64,000 nucleotides of DNA from JAJCYX01 sp965243825 (GTDB taxonomy: Bacteria; Chloroflexota; Dehalococcoidia; Lucifugimonadales; Lucifugimonadaceae), in the NCBI GenBank assembly GCA_965243825.1, contig CBDEVT010000001.1, positions 1,984,001 through 2,048,000 on the forward strand, given 5' to 3'. The notes beneath the pieces are model-generated. The model ran no database searches and was not told the origin of the DNA. It saw only the letters and a program-made list of their open reading frames with translations. Made by a program: the position numbers and the translations under genes. Positions 40,993-49,214 of this stretch are shown one piece after another. The stretch's first letter is position 1. Every line of letters begins with the position of its first letter.

Positions 40993-41868
40993 ATGCGTCC
41001 GAGAAGGATCACTACTCACAAGATCCAGGCGATGAAGGCGCGAGGCGAGCGCATACCGATGGTGACCGCCTACGATTACACACAAGCCCAGATCGTCGAA
41101 GCGGCCGGCATCCCGATGATTCTCGTCGGCGACAGTCTCGGCAATGTAGTGCTGGGTTTTGACTCGACAATTCCTGTGACCGTCGAAGATATGATCCGGC
41201 ACTCCGCTGCTGTCGTCCGCGGCGCCGAAACACCGCTAGTGGTTGTGGACATGCCGTTCATGAGCTACCAGGTGGATGCTGAGACAGCCCTTCGAAACGC
41301 CGGCCGCCTATTGCAAGATGGTGGCGCACAGGCTGTAAAGCTTGAAGGTGGTAAGCCGGTAGCTCCGATAATTCAGAGGCTTGTTGACGCCGGGGTTGCT
41401 GTCATGGGCCACATTGGTCTCACACCTCAATCTGTCCACAAACTCGGTGGATACAGAGTGCAGGGGAAAACCAGCCGATCGGCCAATGAATTGATTGACG
41501 ATGCGCTTGCAATCCAGGAGGCTGGTGCATTTGCCCTCGTTCTTGAACTAATCCCCGCCGAACTGGCGGCAGAGATAACTGAGCGATTGGATATCCCAAC
41601 GATTGGCATCGGTGCAGGTCCTGATACTGATGGGCAGGTACAGGTACTGTACGACATGCTCGGACTGAGCCTTGGATTCAGGCCGAAGCATGCTGGTGAC
41701 TATGCCAATGTCGGCGAGACGGCCAAATCGGCGCTCGAACGCTACGCGGAGGATGTGAAGACTGGCTCGTTCCCGACGGATGCTCAGTCGTTCCACGTGG
41801 ACCGCAAGCCGTCCACTCCGACCGACAAAGGCGCTTCTCTGCTGACTCCCTACGGAACCGGCAATTAG
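40993..41868 (+). CDS. panB: 3-methyl-2-oxobutanoate hydroxymethyltransferase
   Basis: The product makes ketopantoate from 2-oxoisovalerate and 5,10-methylenetetrahydrofolate. VTAYDYTQAQIVEAAG, LVGDSLGNVVLGFDSTIPV (Mg-binding Asp), the KLEGG strand, MGHIGLTPQSV and IGIGAGPDTDGQVQV are signature segments. I prefer the ATG at 40993 because AGGAGG stands 5 bases before it; a GTG at 40939 would add 18 unrelated residues and overlap the DUF2520 stop. It has 291 residues from this start. Confidence 0.95.
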   Translation: MRPRRITTHKIQAMKARGERIPMVTAYDYTQAQIVEAAGIPMILVGDSLGNVVLGFDSTIPVTVEDMIRHSAAVVRGAETPLVVVDMPFMSYQVDAETALRNAGRLLQDGGAQAVKLEGGKPVAPIIQRLVDAGVAVMGHIGLTPQSVHKLGGYRVQGKTSRSANELIDDALAIQEAGAFALVLELIPAELAAEITERLDIPTIGIGAGPDTDGQVQVLYDMLGLSLGFRPKHAGDYANVGETAKSALERYAEDVKTGSFPTDAQSFHVDRKPSTPTDKGASLLTPYGTGN

Positions 41869-41877
41869 TTTCCATAG

Positions 41878-42714
41878 ATGGAAATCATTGAAACCGTAAG
41901 AGAGATGCGGCGGTTCAGGCGAGCTGTCAAAGGCAAGGCCGCGCTTGTCGCTACACTGGGCGGTATGCACGCCGGGCATGAAGCTCACTTGCTCAAGGCG
42001 AGAGAGATCGCCGATGTGACACTCGGTTCGCTCTTTTTGAATCCGACTCAGTTTTCGGCCGTTGAGGATCTTTCCACGTATCCGCATGATCGTGACGCAG
42101 ACCTTGCCATGTTTGAAAAGCATGGTGCCGCAGCGGTTTTTGCCCCAACAACGGAAGAAATGTATCCCCCTGGAGACACATTCAAGGTTGATCCCGGGCC
42201 GATTGCTACCGTGCTGGAAGGTAAGCACCGACCTGGGCACTTTGAAGGGGTTGCCACAGTCGTCGCCAAGCTGTTCGCTATATTCCGACCGGACATGGCG
42301 ACCTTCGGCGAGAAGGACGCTCAGCAGCTAAGAATCATCGAGAAACTGAACCAGGAGCTTCATTTCGGAGTAGAGATTGTCCGCATTCCGACCGTTCGTG
42401 AACCGGACGGTCTGGCATTGAGCAGTCGGAACCGGTATCTGTCGCCACAACAACGATCTGCGGCTCCGGTTCTGAACAGATCGCTAGTCGCTGGTCTAGG
42501 GTTGTGGAACAGTGGCGAACGTGATGCGGACAGGATTCGATCAGAAGTATCTGAGTTGCTGGCTGCCGAGCCTCTATTGCAGCCTGACTACGTCAGTGTG
42601 GCTGACTCAGAAACGTTAAAAGAGTTCGAAAGCGAAATCAGCGGTCCGGCGCTTCTCTCTCTCGCTGCAAGGCTTGGGAAGGCGCGTCTGATAGACAACG
42701 TGTCGCTCGAGTGA
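41878..42714 (+). CDS. panC: Pantothenate synthetase
   Basis: A 278-residue ligase joining pantoate and beta-alanine with ATP. The class I nucleotidyl-transferase motif TLGGMHAGHEAHL (HIGH-like), FLNPTQF, FGEKDAQQLRII, IVRIPTVREPDGLALSSRNRYL (KMSKS-like loop) are intact. It follows panB after 9 bases and ends the operon. panD is not in the window, so the source of beta-alanine is elsewhere. Confidence 0.96.
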   Translation: MEIIETVREMRRFRRAVKGKAALVATLGGMHAGHEAHLLKAREIADVTLGSLFLNPTQFSAVEDLSTYPHDRDADLAMFEKHGAAAVFAPTTEEMYPPGDTFKVDPGPIATVLEGKHRPGHFEGVATVVAKLFAIFRPDMATFGEKDAQQLRIIEKLNQELHFGVEIVRIPTVREPDGLALSSRNRYLSPQQRSAAPVLNRSLVAGLGLWNSGERDADRIRSEVSELLAAEPLLQPDYVSVADSETLKEFESEISGPALLSLAARLGKARLIDNVSLE

Positions 42715-43109
42715 AGTCAATCTACCTGCAGCCTTGCTTGTCTCTTCGTGTTTCGAGGATTGTGAAAAGCAAGACCGCGCTCGTGACCAGCAACTCTTAG
42801 ACAGGTTCAGGATGCCGGTGACCTCCTTTGCACCTGAAAGAGATTGAGGATGTTGCTCTGAGCCACTTGCGGATTGTTTTCCATCCTGAGTCGGTCAAAA
42901 TCTGACGCCCATGATTCGTTTGCACCGACACAAACTCGAAATCCCCGCGTTACATGCCTGACTCATCTGCGCAACACCTGTGCAACCGGGCTGAAACATT
43001 GCGTCATTAGCTTCTTGTCGGGCGGTTCTGTGCTGCCACCTGTCCAAGTACCTGACCGGGAACCTGGCGGGATCTTAAGAACAAGTCTTTTCTAAAGAGG
43101 CAAGACGCT
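42715..43109. other. Non-coding spacer upstream of amtB
   Basis: A 395-base spacer without a credible gene (a 73-codon frame at 42874-43095 has no motif). It contains a GlnR-box-like site at 42982-42997. No RNA gene or clear promoter hexamers were found. The amtB ATG is preceded by AAAGAGGC about 12 bases upstream. Confidence 0.6.
42982..42997 (+). promoter_or_regulatory. GlnR-box-like site upstream of amtB
   Basis: GCAAC, six bases, GAAAC, one mismatch to the GlnR consensus GTnAC-n6-GAAAC, then five bases and GTCAT, which resembles a third half-site. It lies about 113 bases before the amtB ATG, a place usual for an activator. It shares its second half-site with the site upstream of gltB. 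Confidence 0.42.
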
Positions 43110-44459
43110 ATGGAGTTCGATCCGATAAGCCTGGACATCGTCTGGGTCTTGATGGCGACCGTGCTGGTCTTCTTCATGCAGGCCGGCTTCGCGATGGTGG
43201 AAGCGGGAGCCACCAGGGCGAAAAACGCCGCAAACATTGTTATGAAGAACCTGATGGACATGTCCGTCGGGTCTCTCGTGTTCTGGGCGGTCGGTTTTGG
43301 TTTGATGTTCGGAGCCAACAGCTCGGGCTGGATTGGAACGGACAACTTTTTCTTGAGTCAGATTGACCCAAGTACATCTTCCGGGATGTTCGACATCTCG
43401 TTCTTCATCTTCCAGACTGTGTTCGCTGCCACCGCTGCGACCATCATCTCTGGAGCTGTGGCAGAGCGCACCAAGTTTGGCGCATACCTGCTCTACAGCA
43501 TCGCGATCACTGGCCTGATCTATCCGATATTCGGCTCGTGGGTCTGGGGCGGAGGTTGGCTAAACGATGTTGGTGACGGCTTCATCGACTTTGCCGGCTC
43601 AACTGTGGTTCACAGCGTAGGAGCGTGGGCAGCGCTTGCCGGAGCGATTGTTGTTGGCCCAAGACTCGGTAAGTTCACAGGCGGAAAGCCGCGTGCAATA
43701 CCGGGACACAGTGTGACTCTGGTGGCACTAGGTGTGTTCGTGCTCTGGTTTGGCTGGTTTGGTTTCAACGCCGGTAGTACCGTCTCTGGTAACGACACTT
43801 CAATTGCGATGATCGCGGTCACGACCAACCTGGCTGCCGCATCTGGAGCCGTTGGAGCGATGCTTCTCGGGTTCATACTTTGGAAGCACTACGATGCATC
43901 GCTTTCATTGAACGGTGTGATCGGTGGACTCGTCGCTATCACCGCAGGGACAGCAAATGTCAGCCCTGGCTCCGCGGTAATCATCGGGTTCATTGGTGGC
44001 CTGATCGTTGTGGGCGGAGTACTTCTTCTCGAGCGTGTGCTCAACATCGATGACCCGGTCGGTGCTATCAGTGCACACGGTTTTGCCGGTGCATGGGGCA
44101 CCCTAGCTGTTGGTCTGTTCGCACAATCTGCCTACGGCGGTGTCGACGGCCTGTTCTTCGGTGGTGGCCTCGGACAGCTAGGCACACAGTTTGTCGGTGT
44201 TATCGCTGCGTTCGCATTCGTGTTCCCCGCATCCTTCATCGTCTTCAAGCTGATCGACATGACGATCGGAATGAGGGCTTCTGACGACGACCAGATCAGA
44301 GGGTTGGACATCTCTGAGCACGCTGCTGCCGGCTACCCGGACTTTGCTCCAAGCCAGGCTGCGGCTAGCGAAGGTGACCCTCTGTCATCCGGGACTCCGA
44401 TGCGTCCTTCAGCAGCCCCATCGGGTGGATCTGATGGACCTGATGAGCATGCGGAGTAA
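43110..44459 (+). CDS. amtB: Ammonium transporter
   Basis: A 449-residue Amt/Mep/Rh channel with eleven predicted transmembrane helices and a periplasmic start without cleavable signal. The pore signatures are present: VFFMQAGFAMVEAGATRAKN, SGAVAERTKFGAYL, the two pore histidines in STVVHSVGAWAALAGA and ISAHGFAGAWG, and FGFNAGST. The C-terminal cytoplasmic tail (about 390-449) is long and Pro/Ser-rich with DLSEHA-like ISEHAAAGYPDF, the usual P-II contact region. It is transcribed ahead of a winged-helix gene and a P-II gene. Confidence 0.95.
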   Translation: MEFDPISLDIVWVLMATVLVFFMQAGFAMVEAGATRAKNAANIVMKNLMDMSVGSLVFWAVGFGLMFGANSSGWIGTDNFFLSQIDPSTSSGMFDISFFIFQTVFAATAATIISGAVAERTKFGAYLLYSIAITGLIYPIFGSWVWGGGWLNDVGDGFIDFAGSTVVHSVGAWAALAGAIVVGPRLGKFTGGKPRAIPGHSVTLVALGVFVLWFGWFGFNAGSTVSGNDTSIAMIAVTTNLAAASGAVGAMLLGFILWKHYDASLSLNGVIGGLVAITAGTANVSPGSAVIIGFIGGLIVVGGVLLLERVLNIDDPVGAISAHGFAGAWGTLAVGLFAQSAYGGVDGLFFGGGLGQLGTQFVGVIAAFAFVFPASFIVFKLIDMTIGMRASDDDQIRGLDISEHAAAGYPDFAPSQAAASEGDPLSSGTPMRPSAAPSGGSDGPDEHAE

Positions 44460-44487
44460 GTAAAAACGGAACTTTCACTTCTGTTTC

Positions 44488-44538
44488 CTGCCCCGCTCGC
44501 GTCGGTCAGTTAGCCCTCTGACTGGCGCGGGCCGGCAG
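44488..44538 (+). terminator. Nested hairpin after amtB
   Basis: CTGCC (44488-44492) can pair with GGCAG (44534-44538), and GTCAG (44505-44509) with CTGAC (44518-44522) inside it, in the 121-base spacer between amtB and the winged-helix gene. There is no T-run, so partial attenuation or mRNA stability is more likely than full termination. Confidence 0.35.
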
Positions 44539-44580
44539 GCAGCAGTTCAGCCCCCTGCATGACGAAAACGAGATGACCTC

Positions 44581-44940
44581 ATGCGATCGTCACACTCCTT
44601 AAGCTCGCACTATGGAGCCGGGCCTATGCTTGAGTCAGGAACGCGACCTCAGTTGGAGCCTCTGTTGATAGACCGTCGGCTTTTTGAGGTCTGGTACAGC
44701 GGTATGAAAATACCGTTGACAGCAACCGAATACGATCTGCTTGAGCTCCTGCACAGGGAACACGAAAAGGTGTTGTCAAGGCCTGAGATACTCGAACGAG
44801 TCTGGGGTGACGGCAAACGAGGTCTTCGCGTTGTGGACACGTATGTGTCAAGGTTGAGAACGAAACTGCGGAGGGCCGGCCACCCGGGAGTGCTTTCCGT
44901 CAGAAAGCGCGGCTACAGGTTGGTAGGACCGGTGAAATAG
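44581..44940 (+). CDS. Stand-alone OmpR/PhoB-type winged-helix protein
   Basis: A 119-residue protein consisting of about 27 poorly conserved residues and then a complete winged helix (LIDRRLFEVWYSGMKIPLTA, then TEYDLLELLHREHEKVLSRP, VVDTYVSRLRTKLRRAG, VRKRGYRLVGP). There is no receiver domain and no frame upstream that could encode one. It lies between amtB and the P-II gene, so it is likely to act in nitrogen control. It differs from the GlnR-like protein at 11879-12613 (no YDYFGGTRT). How it would receive a signal is unknown; direct contact with P-II is a speculation. Confidence 0.82.
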   Translation: MRSSHSLSSHYGAGPMLESGTRPQLEPLLIDRRLFEVWYSGMKIPLTATEYDLLELLHREHEKVLSRPEILERVWGDGKRGLRVVDTYVSRLRTKLRRAGHPGVLSVRKRGYRLVGPVK

Positions 44941-44986
44941 GCCACGCGTCTAGGGCGATGTCGGAATCAGTTTTGGAGGTGTCGAT

Positions 44987-45328
44987 ATGAAAGAGATAAC
45001 CGCAATTATTCAACCGATCAGGCTTGGCCCTGTTCGAGATGCGCTGTCAGCAGCAGGTGTACATGGAATGACAGTCACCGACGCCCGTGGCTTCGGGTCG
45101 CAAGGTGGCTCAACCGACACGTACAGAGGCATCGAATATCGGGTTGAGTATGTTCCGAAAACGCGAATCGACGTAGTGGTACCAGACGACCTCGCAGATA
45201 CGGCGATCAACGCGATTACCGGTGCCGCACAGACTGGCAACGTTGGTGACGGGAAGATCTTTGTGCGCGAAGTGGCACAGGTGTACAGGATTAGAACCGG
45301 GGAACGCGACGAAGTAGCGCTGAGCTAG
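44987..45328 (+). CDS. glnK: Nitrogen regulatory protein P-II
   Basis: A 113-residue trimeric signal protein that binds ATP/ADP and 2-oxoglutarate. It begins MKEITAIIQPIRLGPVRDAL; the T-loop TYRGIEYRVEYVPK retains Tyr51, the uridylylation site of proteobacterial P-II and the adenylylation site of actinobacterial GlnK; the C-terminal signature is AAQTGNVGDGKIFV. Its neighbour amtB is the usual target of GlnK. Whether it is modified is unknown, as no GlnD homologue is in view. GGAGGTG precedes the ATG. Confidence 0.95.
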   Translation: MKEITAIIQPIRLGPVRDALSAAGVHGMTVTDARGFGSQGGSTDTYRGIEYRVEYVPKTRIDVVVPDDLADTAINAITGAAQTGNVGDGKIFVREVAQVYRIRTGERDEVALS

Positions 45329-45350
45329 TCCGACATTCACAATGTGGCGG

Positions 45351-46415
45351 TCAGAGTTCGCTGATCGCCACTTCACGATGTTCAACCGCGCTTTTTGCCG
45401 CTGCCAAACTGATCGCAAGCGTGTGAGCAGCTTCGTTAGCGTCCATCTGTGGCTGTGACCCGTTTGCTATTCCGTCCGTAAATTCATGGCCTGCTCGACG
45501 GAAACTATCGCCCCAGTCGACCTCCATATCGTCGTAAGAGCGCATCTTGCCGTCACGAAACATGACAAGAGGTGGCATCTCCGTCATGCGGGCGGTGCAG
45601 CGGGTCATCCACAGTATCCCCCTGGTGCCTGTGATCTCCACCCATTCGTCTACGGGGTAGTAGTCCGTGTCGATCACGAATTCTGACGACTCGTTCATGT
45701 CCCATGTACCAAAGACTTCGCTGCCAGCCTGTTTCCAGGTGATCACGGATCGTGAACCGGTGAATCTGTCTTTTCCTGCAGACAGATCAGACATGGCGTG
45801 GACCTTCTCGACTCTTCCCAGGAAGAACGGAATGACGGAGGTGATGTGAGCTCCGTAGTCGTGAAGTGAGTTGAATCCGCCCGAACGTGCCTTATCGTCT
45901 CGCCACTCCATTGCAGAATCCGGAATGTCCCAGCCACCGCGACCCTGGCCATGAACGGTTTTAACCCTCATGCCGATCGGCTCGCCAATCTCACCCGCAT
46001 CCAGCATCGCTTTTGCCCGAATGTACGGTTCGTAGGTCCGGTAGTTTTCGACCATTCGGAACGTAACGTTCGATCTTCCGGCTGCAGCAATGATCTGCCT
46101 TGCTTCGTCCATATCCAGACACATCGGTTTTTGCAGCGAGACATGTTTGCCGGCTGAGAGCGCGTCGAGCGTTACTGGCAAATGGAGATGATGTGGTAAG
46201 AGAATCTCAACTGCATCTATATCAGGAGATCTCAGTATTTCTCTGTGGTCGGTGTAGGTCGTCGGCACTCCCCACCGCCTGGATTGCTGATACGCAAGTG
46301 CTTCGTCCTGATCAGCTACCGCGACCAGCTCACCTGTGGGGTTTTTGTCGTACGCCAGTGCATGGAGGGTAGAGATGCGTCCGGCGCCGATGAACCCAAC
46401 CCTGACTTTAGTCAT
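45351..46415 (-). CDS. Gfo/Idh/MocA family oxidoreductase
   Basis: A 354-residue NAD(P)-dependent dehydrogenase: VRVGFIGAGRISTLHALAYD is the Rossmann start, HVSLQKPMCLDMDEARQII contains the 'EKP'-like motif (here QKP), and the C-terminal alpha/beta domain has GGFNSLHDYGAHITSVIPF with the catalytic His region. Substrates of the family are sugars, inositols or their acids; the substrate is not readable. The ATG at 46415 has GAGG eight bases upstream; the longer frame to 46460 has none. It diverges from the DUF6159-like gene. Confidence 0.86.
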   Translation of the reverse strand: MTKVRVGFIGAGRISTLHALAYDKNPTGELVAVADQDEALAYQQSRRWGVPTTYTDHREILRSPDIDAVEILLPHHLHLPVTLDALSAGKHVSLQKPMCLDMDEARQIIAAAGRSNVTFRMVENYRTYEPYIRAKAMLDAGEIGEPIGMRVKTVHGQGRGGWDIPDSAMEWRDDKARSGGFNSLHDYGAHITSVIPFFLGRVEKVHAMSDLSAGKDRFTGSRSVITWKQAGSEVFGTWDMNESSEFVIDTDYYPVDEWVEITGTRGILWMTRCTARMTEMPPLVMFRDGKMRSYDDMEVDWGDSFRRAGHEFTDGIANGSQPQMDANEAAHTLAISLAAAKSAVEHREVAISEL

Positions 46416-46516
46416 ATATCTTGCCTCAACAGTTGACCTGTAGAATTGCGGAGTACGCAAGATACGATAGCGCAGTGCGATTATGTACCAGCGCGCCGGA
46501 GTACGGAAGAAAGCAT

Positions 46517-47380
46517 ATGTTCGCCACTATTGGCCACACGTTCGAGTTGATGAAGACTAGCTGGGGCGTCCTGATGAAGGACAAAGAGTTGCTGTGGTTC
46601 CCCGTGTTCTCAGCAATCGGGGTTGCGGTGGTAGTAGGACTGTTCTTTGCTGTAGGGTCGGCGACCGGAGCTATCGAGCGGCTTTCAGAAACTGAGACAG
46701 CGGCAGACGGCACAACAACTAGCGCGATACAGGCCGGCGACATTGTTCTCGCCGTCATTGCGTTCTTCCTGGTGTATTTCGTGACGATCTTCTTCAACGC
46801 TGCGCTCGTGTCAGCGGCACTAGAACGCCTGCGTGGCGGTGACCCGAACGTGAGTTCGGGATTCAATCATGCGCTGGCCCATATTCACACGATCCTCGGC
46901 TGGGCCATCATCGCTGCCAGTGTCGGCCTGATATTGCAGTTGGCCCGCATGAACCAGAGGAATGTGATTGGACGGATTCTGATTGATATAGTCGGTGGAA
47001 TCTGGGAATTCCTGACTTTCTTTGTTGTGCCTATCCTCGTTTCGCAAAATGTCGGTCCAGTAGGCGCAATCAAGGAATCGATGAGCCTGGTGCGAAAGAC
47101 ATGGGGCAGGCAGATAACGGCCAACTTCGGGTTTACGATCGTTTACATCATCGCTGTATTGATTGCGATCATCCCGGCGCTCTTACTCGGGTTCATCATT
47201 CCAATTGCCGGTATCGTGACTGGGCTAATCACAGTGGCGATCGCTCTGGCGATTGTGCAATCGCTAGAAGGAATCTTCAAAGCGGCACTGTATGAGTACG
47301 CAATGGGCGAGCAGCCGCTAGAGTTTGACCTGAGAACGCTTCAGACTTCGTACAGACCCGCTGACTCGGCCAGCTATTAG
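46517..47380 (+). CDS. DUF6159-like polytopic membrane protein
   Basis: A 287-residue membrane protein with about six hydrophobic segments. It opens with the amphipathic segment MFATIGHTFELMKTSWGVL, followed by KDKELLWFPVFSAIGVAVVV, as in DUF6159 proteins, and has the internal pair of helices GWAIIAASVGLILQLAR and NVGPVGAIKESMSLVRKTWG. The function of the family is unknown. The start is the ATG at 46517 with GGAAGA upstream; the frame reaching back to 46421 overlaps the divergent promoter region. Confidence 0.75.
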   Translation: MFATIGHTFELMKTSWGVLMKDKELLWFPVFSAIGVAVVVGLFFAVGSATGAIERLSETETAADGTTTSAIQAGDIVLAVIAFFLVYFVTIFFNAALVSAALERLRGGDPNVSSGFNHALAHIHTILGWAIIAASVGLILQLARMNQRNVIGRILIDIVGGIWEFLTFFVVPILVSQNVGPVGAIKESMSLVRKTWGRQITANFGFTIVYIIAVLIAIIPALLLGFIIPIAGIVTGLITVAIALAIVQSLEGIFKAALYEYAMGEQPLEFDLRTLQTSYRPADSASY

Positions 47381-47392
47381 GTCAGGTTCGTT

Positions 47393-47416
47393 GTGACCTC
47401 GTCATGAAAAGGTCAC
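47393..47416. promoter_or_regulatory. Inverted repeat ahead of the copper cluster
   Basis: GTGACC (47393-47398), 12 bases, GGTCAC (47411-47416) in the 80-base spacer before the His-rich membrane protein. It may be an operator for the genes that follow or the transcript end of the gene before. No T-run follows. Confidence 0.3.
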
Positions 47417-47460
47417 GGAGACATGCGACTGGCGAAGCTATCCGGGCGTAACTTATTAGC

Positions 47461-47880
47461 ATGAATGCCGAACAAAGAAGCGAAGCCGCAGCTATCTCAT
47501 ACGGCCGCGAGAAAGACCGTCAACGTCTTTCTCGATTCGTGATCGTTATGGCCGTGGCCTCGATGTTTTCTGTATTCGCTATGGTGCTTGGGCCATTGAG
47601 TTCCGGTTTACCGGGGTCTGGTGCATCCCATTCGCATGTGTTCCTAACCGCAGAGGCTGCGGCTACACACAATCACGATGACCATGTCGCCGGCGAGCAT
47701 GACGTAGTCAGCCTGAACGATCACTCTGCTGTATCTTCGGCTTTTCATGTCCTTTTGTCAGATGACGGAAACGCGCTCGAGTCGTTGGTGCTGGTCAGTA
47801 TGGCTCTGAGCACGGCACCCGAAAACCTTTATGCTGAGCCAACTCAGCGCGTTCTCGACGAACCACCTCAACTTTCCTGA
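47461..47880 (+). CDS. Histidine-rich membrane-anchored protein of unknown function
   Basis: A 139-residue protein with a cytoplasmic N-terminus, one hydrophobic segment (about 26-47) and an outside domain with clustered His/Asp/Glu (GASHSHVF, THNHDDHVAGEHD, NDHSA). I do not recognise a family. The His clusters suggest soft binding of Cu(II), Zn or Ni. It stands first in a run of genes that ends in a CopC-CopD protein, so copper is the more likely metal. There is no CXXC, so it is not a metallochaperone of the CopZ type. Confidence 0.6.
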   Translation: MNAEQRSEAAAISYGREKDRQRLSRFVIVMAVASMFSVFAMVLGPLSSGLPGSGASHSHVFLTAEAAATHNHDDHVAGEHDVVSLNDHSAVSSAFHVLLSDDGNALESLVLVSMALSTAPENLYAEPTQRVLDEPPQLS

Positions 47881-47955
47881 ATAGTTCTGTCTGCTCCGGT
47901 CACTTAATTGCTCTGTCATCAGGCCGGACGCTTGTACTTTGCTCAGGAGAGCCAG

Positions 47956-48966
47956 ATGGTTTACCAACGCTCACTCTATTCGTTCTTACGGCTGCGCCTG
48001 CCGATCGCAGTAGCGATAGCCGTGCTCATCATCTTCACCACGGCTGAGACGTCCGCTCATGAAGGCCGGGAAGCCGGCGAGATCGACCTTGTTGTTGGGT
48101 TCTTGCATGAACCTGCATTTGAGGCACAGCCCAATGCCGCGTATATCAAGCTGACCAAACCTGGAGTGGACCTTATTTCACACGGAGGACTATTTGGATC
48201 CGGTCCCGTAGAGTCAGGCTCGAACTTTGAATTCGAGATCCAGGAGAATCTTCAAGGACTTGAAATACCGTTTCACGATCATCTTTCCGGTGAAAGTGGG
48301 ACGATCACGGTTTCACACGACGGAGAGGTTTCAGGTACCGCTATGGTGCAGTTTGACGGTACTTTCTCGCCAAACGCCCTAAACGTTACGCCTGGGACGA
48401 CTCTCATGTTCATGAATGTCTCAAGCAGTCAGATCATGACAGTTGTCAGCGGACTGCATGAAGTCGGTGACAACCATGATCACGATCACGGCGATGGCAC
48501 AGTCGTTGACGAACCGGTCCTCGGGCTGGCTTCAAACCTCCAGGTCGAAGTCACGCACATTCCAACCGGTGAGCAAAAGACGATGGAGGTGCGGCCACTG
48601 CTGGATGATCCGGGGGGTTATGTCGCCGACTTTGTGCCAACGGCGCCGGGTGCATACACCTTCAGGTTCTTTGGAGAAGTCGAAGGTGAGCCGTTCGACG
48701 AGGCATTCACTTCTGGTCCGAGCACGTTCGATGAAGTCGTCCCGTCCCGTTCGGTTCAATTCCCGATAGAACTCAGAGAGACGCGTGAGCTCCAGGGAGC
48801 TGTCGAAGGCTTGCAGACGGAATTGACGCTGGCTACCGAAAAAGCAGACGATGCCGACAGCGCAGCTTCAACGGCGCTGCTGATAGGCATAGTCGGCATT
48901 GTTGTGGGAATCATAGGCGTCGGTATTGGCGGATACGGCATGACATTGGCCAGGCGAAAGAGCTGA
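47956..48966 (+). CDS. Exported cupredoxin-like protein with C-terminal anchor
   Basis: A 336-residue protein with a signal peptide (about 1-33) likely cut at ETSA/HEG, so the mature chain would begin with His. A two-part beta-sandwich region follows (about 35-135), then a cupredoxin-like strand set with FSPNALNVTPGTTLMFMNVSS (about 136-156), a His/Asp cluster (NHDHDHGDG), and a beta-sandwich (about 180-260); a coiled segment and a C-terminal transmembrane helix (LLIGIVGIVVGIIGVGIGGYG) anchor it. The ATG has AGGAGA upstream. Copper binding is inferred from these and from the neighbouring CopC-CopD gene. Confidence 0.68.
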   Translation: MVYQRSLYSFLRLRLPIAVAIAVLIIFTTAETSAHEGREAGEIDLVVGFLHEPAFEAQPNAAYIKLTKPGVDLISHGGLFGSGPVESGSNFEFEIQENLQGLEIPFHDHLSGESGTITVSHDGEVSGTAMVQFDGTFSPNALNVTPGTTLMFMNVSSSQIMTVVSGLHEVGDNHDHDHGDGTVVDEPVLGLASNLQVEVTHIPTGEQKTMEVRPLLDDPGGYVADFVPTAPGAYTFRFFGEVEGEPFDEAFTSGPSTFDEVVPSRSVQFPIELRETRELQGAVEGLQTELTLATEKADDADSAASTALLIGIVGIVVGIIGVGIGGYGMTLARRKS

Positions 48967-48977
48967 ACGGTCTCAAT

Positions 48978-49214
48978 ATGAAACATGCAGCAGACTGGAT
49001 CATGATGAGCCGTCAAGAGTTGTCCGACGGTCGAACATCTGTCGGTGCATGGGGGCTGCTGCCAGTCACCCTCGCACACGGGACTGGTGCAGCCGGTTTC
49101 GACGAGATATTCATCTTCGGCGGAATCGGGGTCATCATCGGAGCTTTGATCTTTATGTCATGGCGAGCGGGCCGTCAGCGTAAGAAGAACGGTGGACGGA
49201 GACGTCCTAGGTGA
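48978..49214 (+). CDS. Small single-span membrane protein of the copper cluster
   Basis: A 78-residue protein with one hydrophobic segment (about 42-63, IFIFGGIGVIIGALIFMSW) and a strongly basic end (RAGRQRKKNGGRRRPR) that would be cytoplasmic. It has no known family. It lies 11 bases after the cupredoxin-like gene and overlaps the CopC-CopD start by 4 bases (GTGA), so it is very probably translated. Confidence 0.6.
   Translation: MKHAADWIMMSRQELSDGRTSVGAWGLLPVTLAHGTGAAGFDEIFIFGGIGVIIGALIFMSWRAGRQRKKNGGRRRPR

Noticed and set aside
42874..43095. 73-codon frame upstream of amtB
   Set aside because: No motif and it overlaps the candidate regulatory site; typical of chance frames in a 395-base spacer.
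46416..46516. TTGACC near 46433 as a promoter of the DUF6159-like gene
   Set aside because: No -10 element at 16-19 bases downstream.
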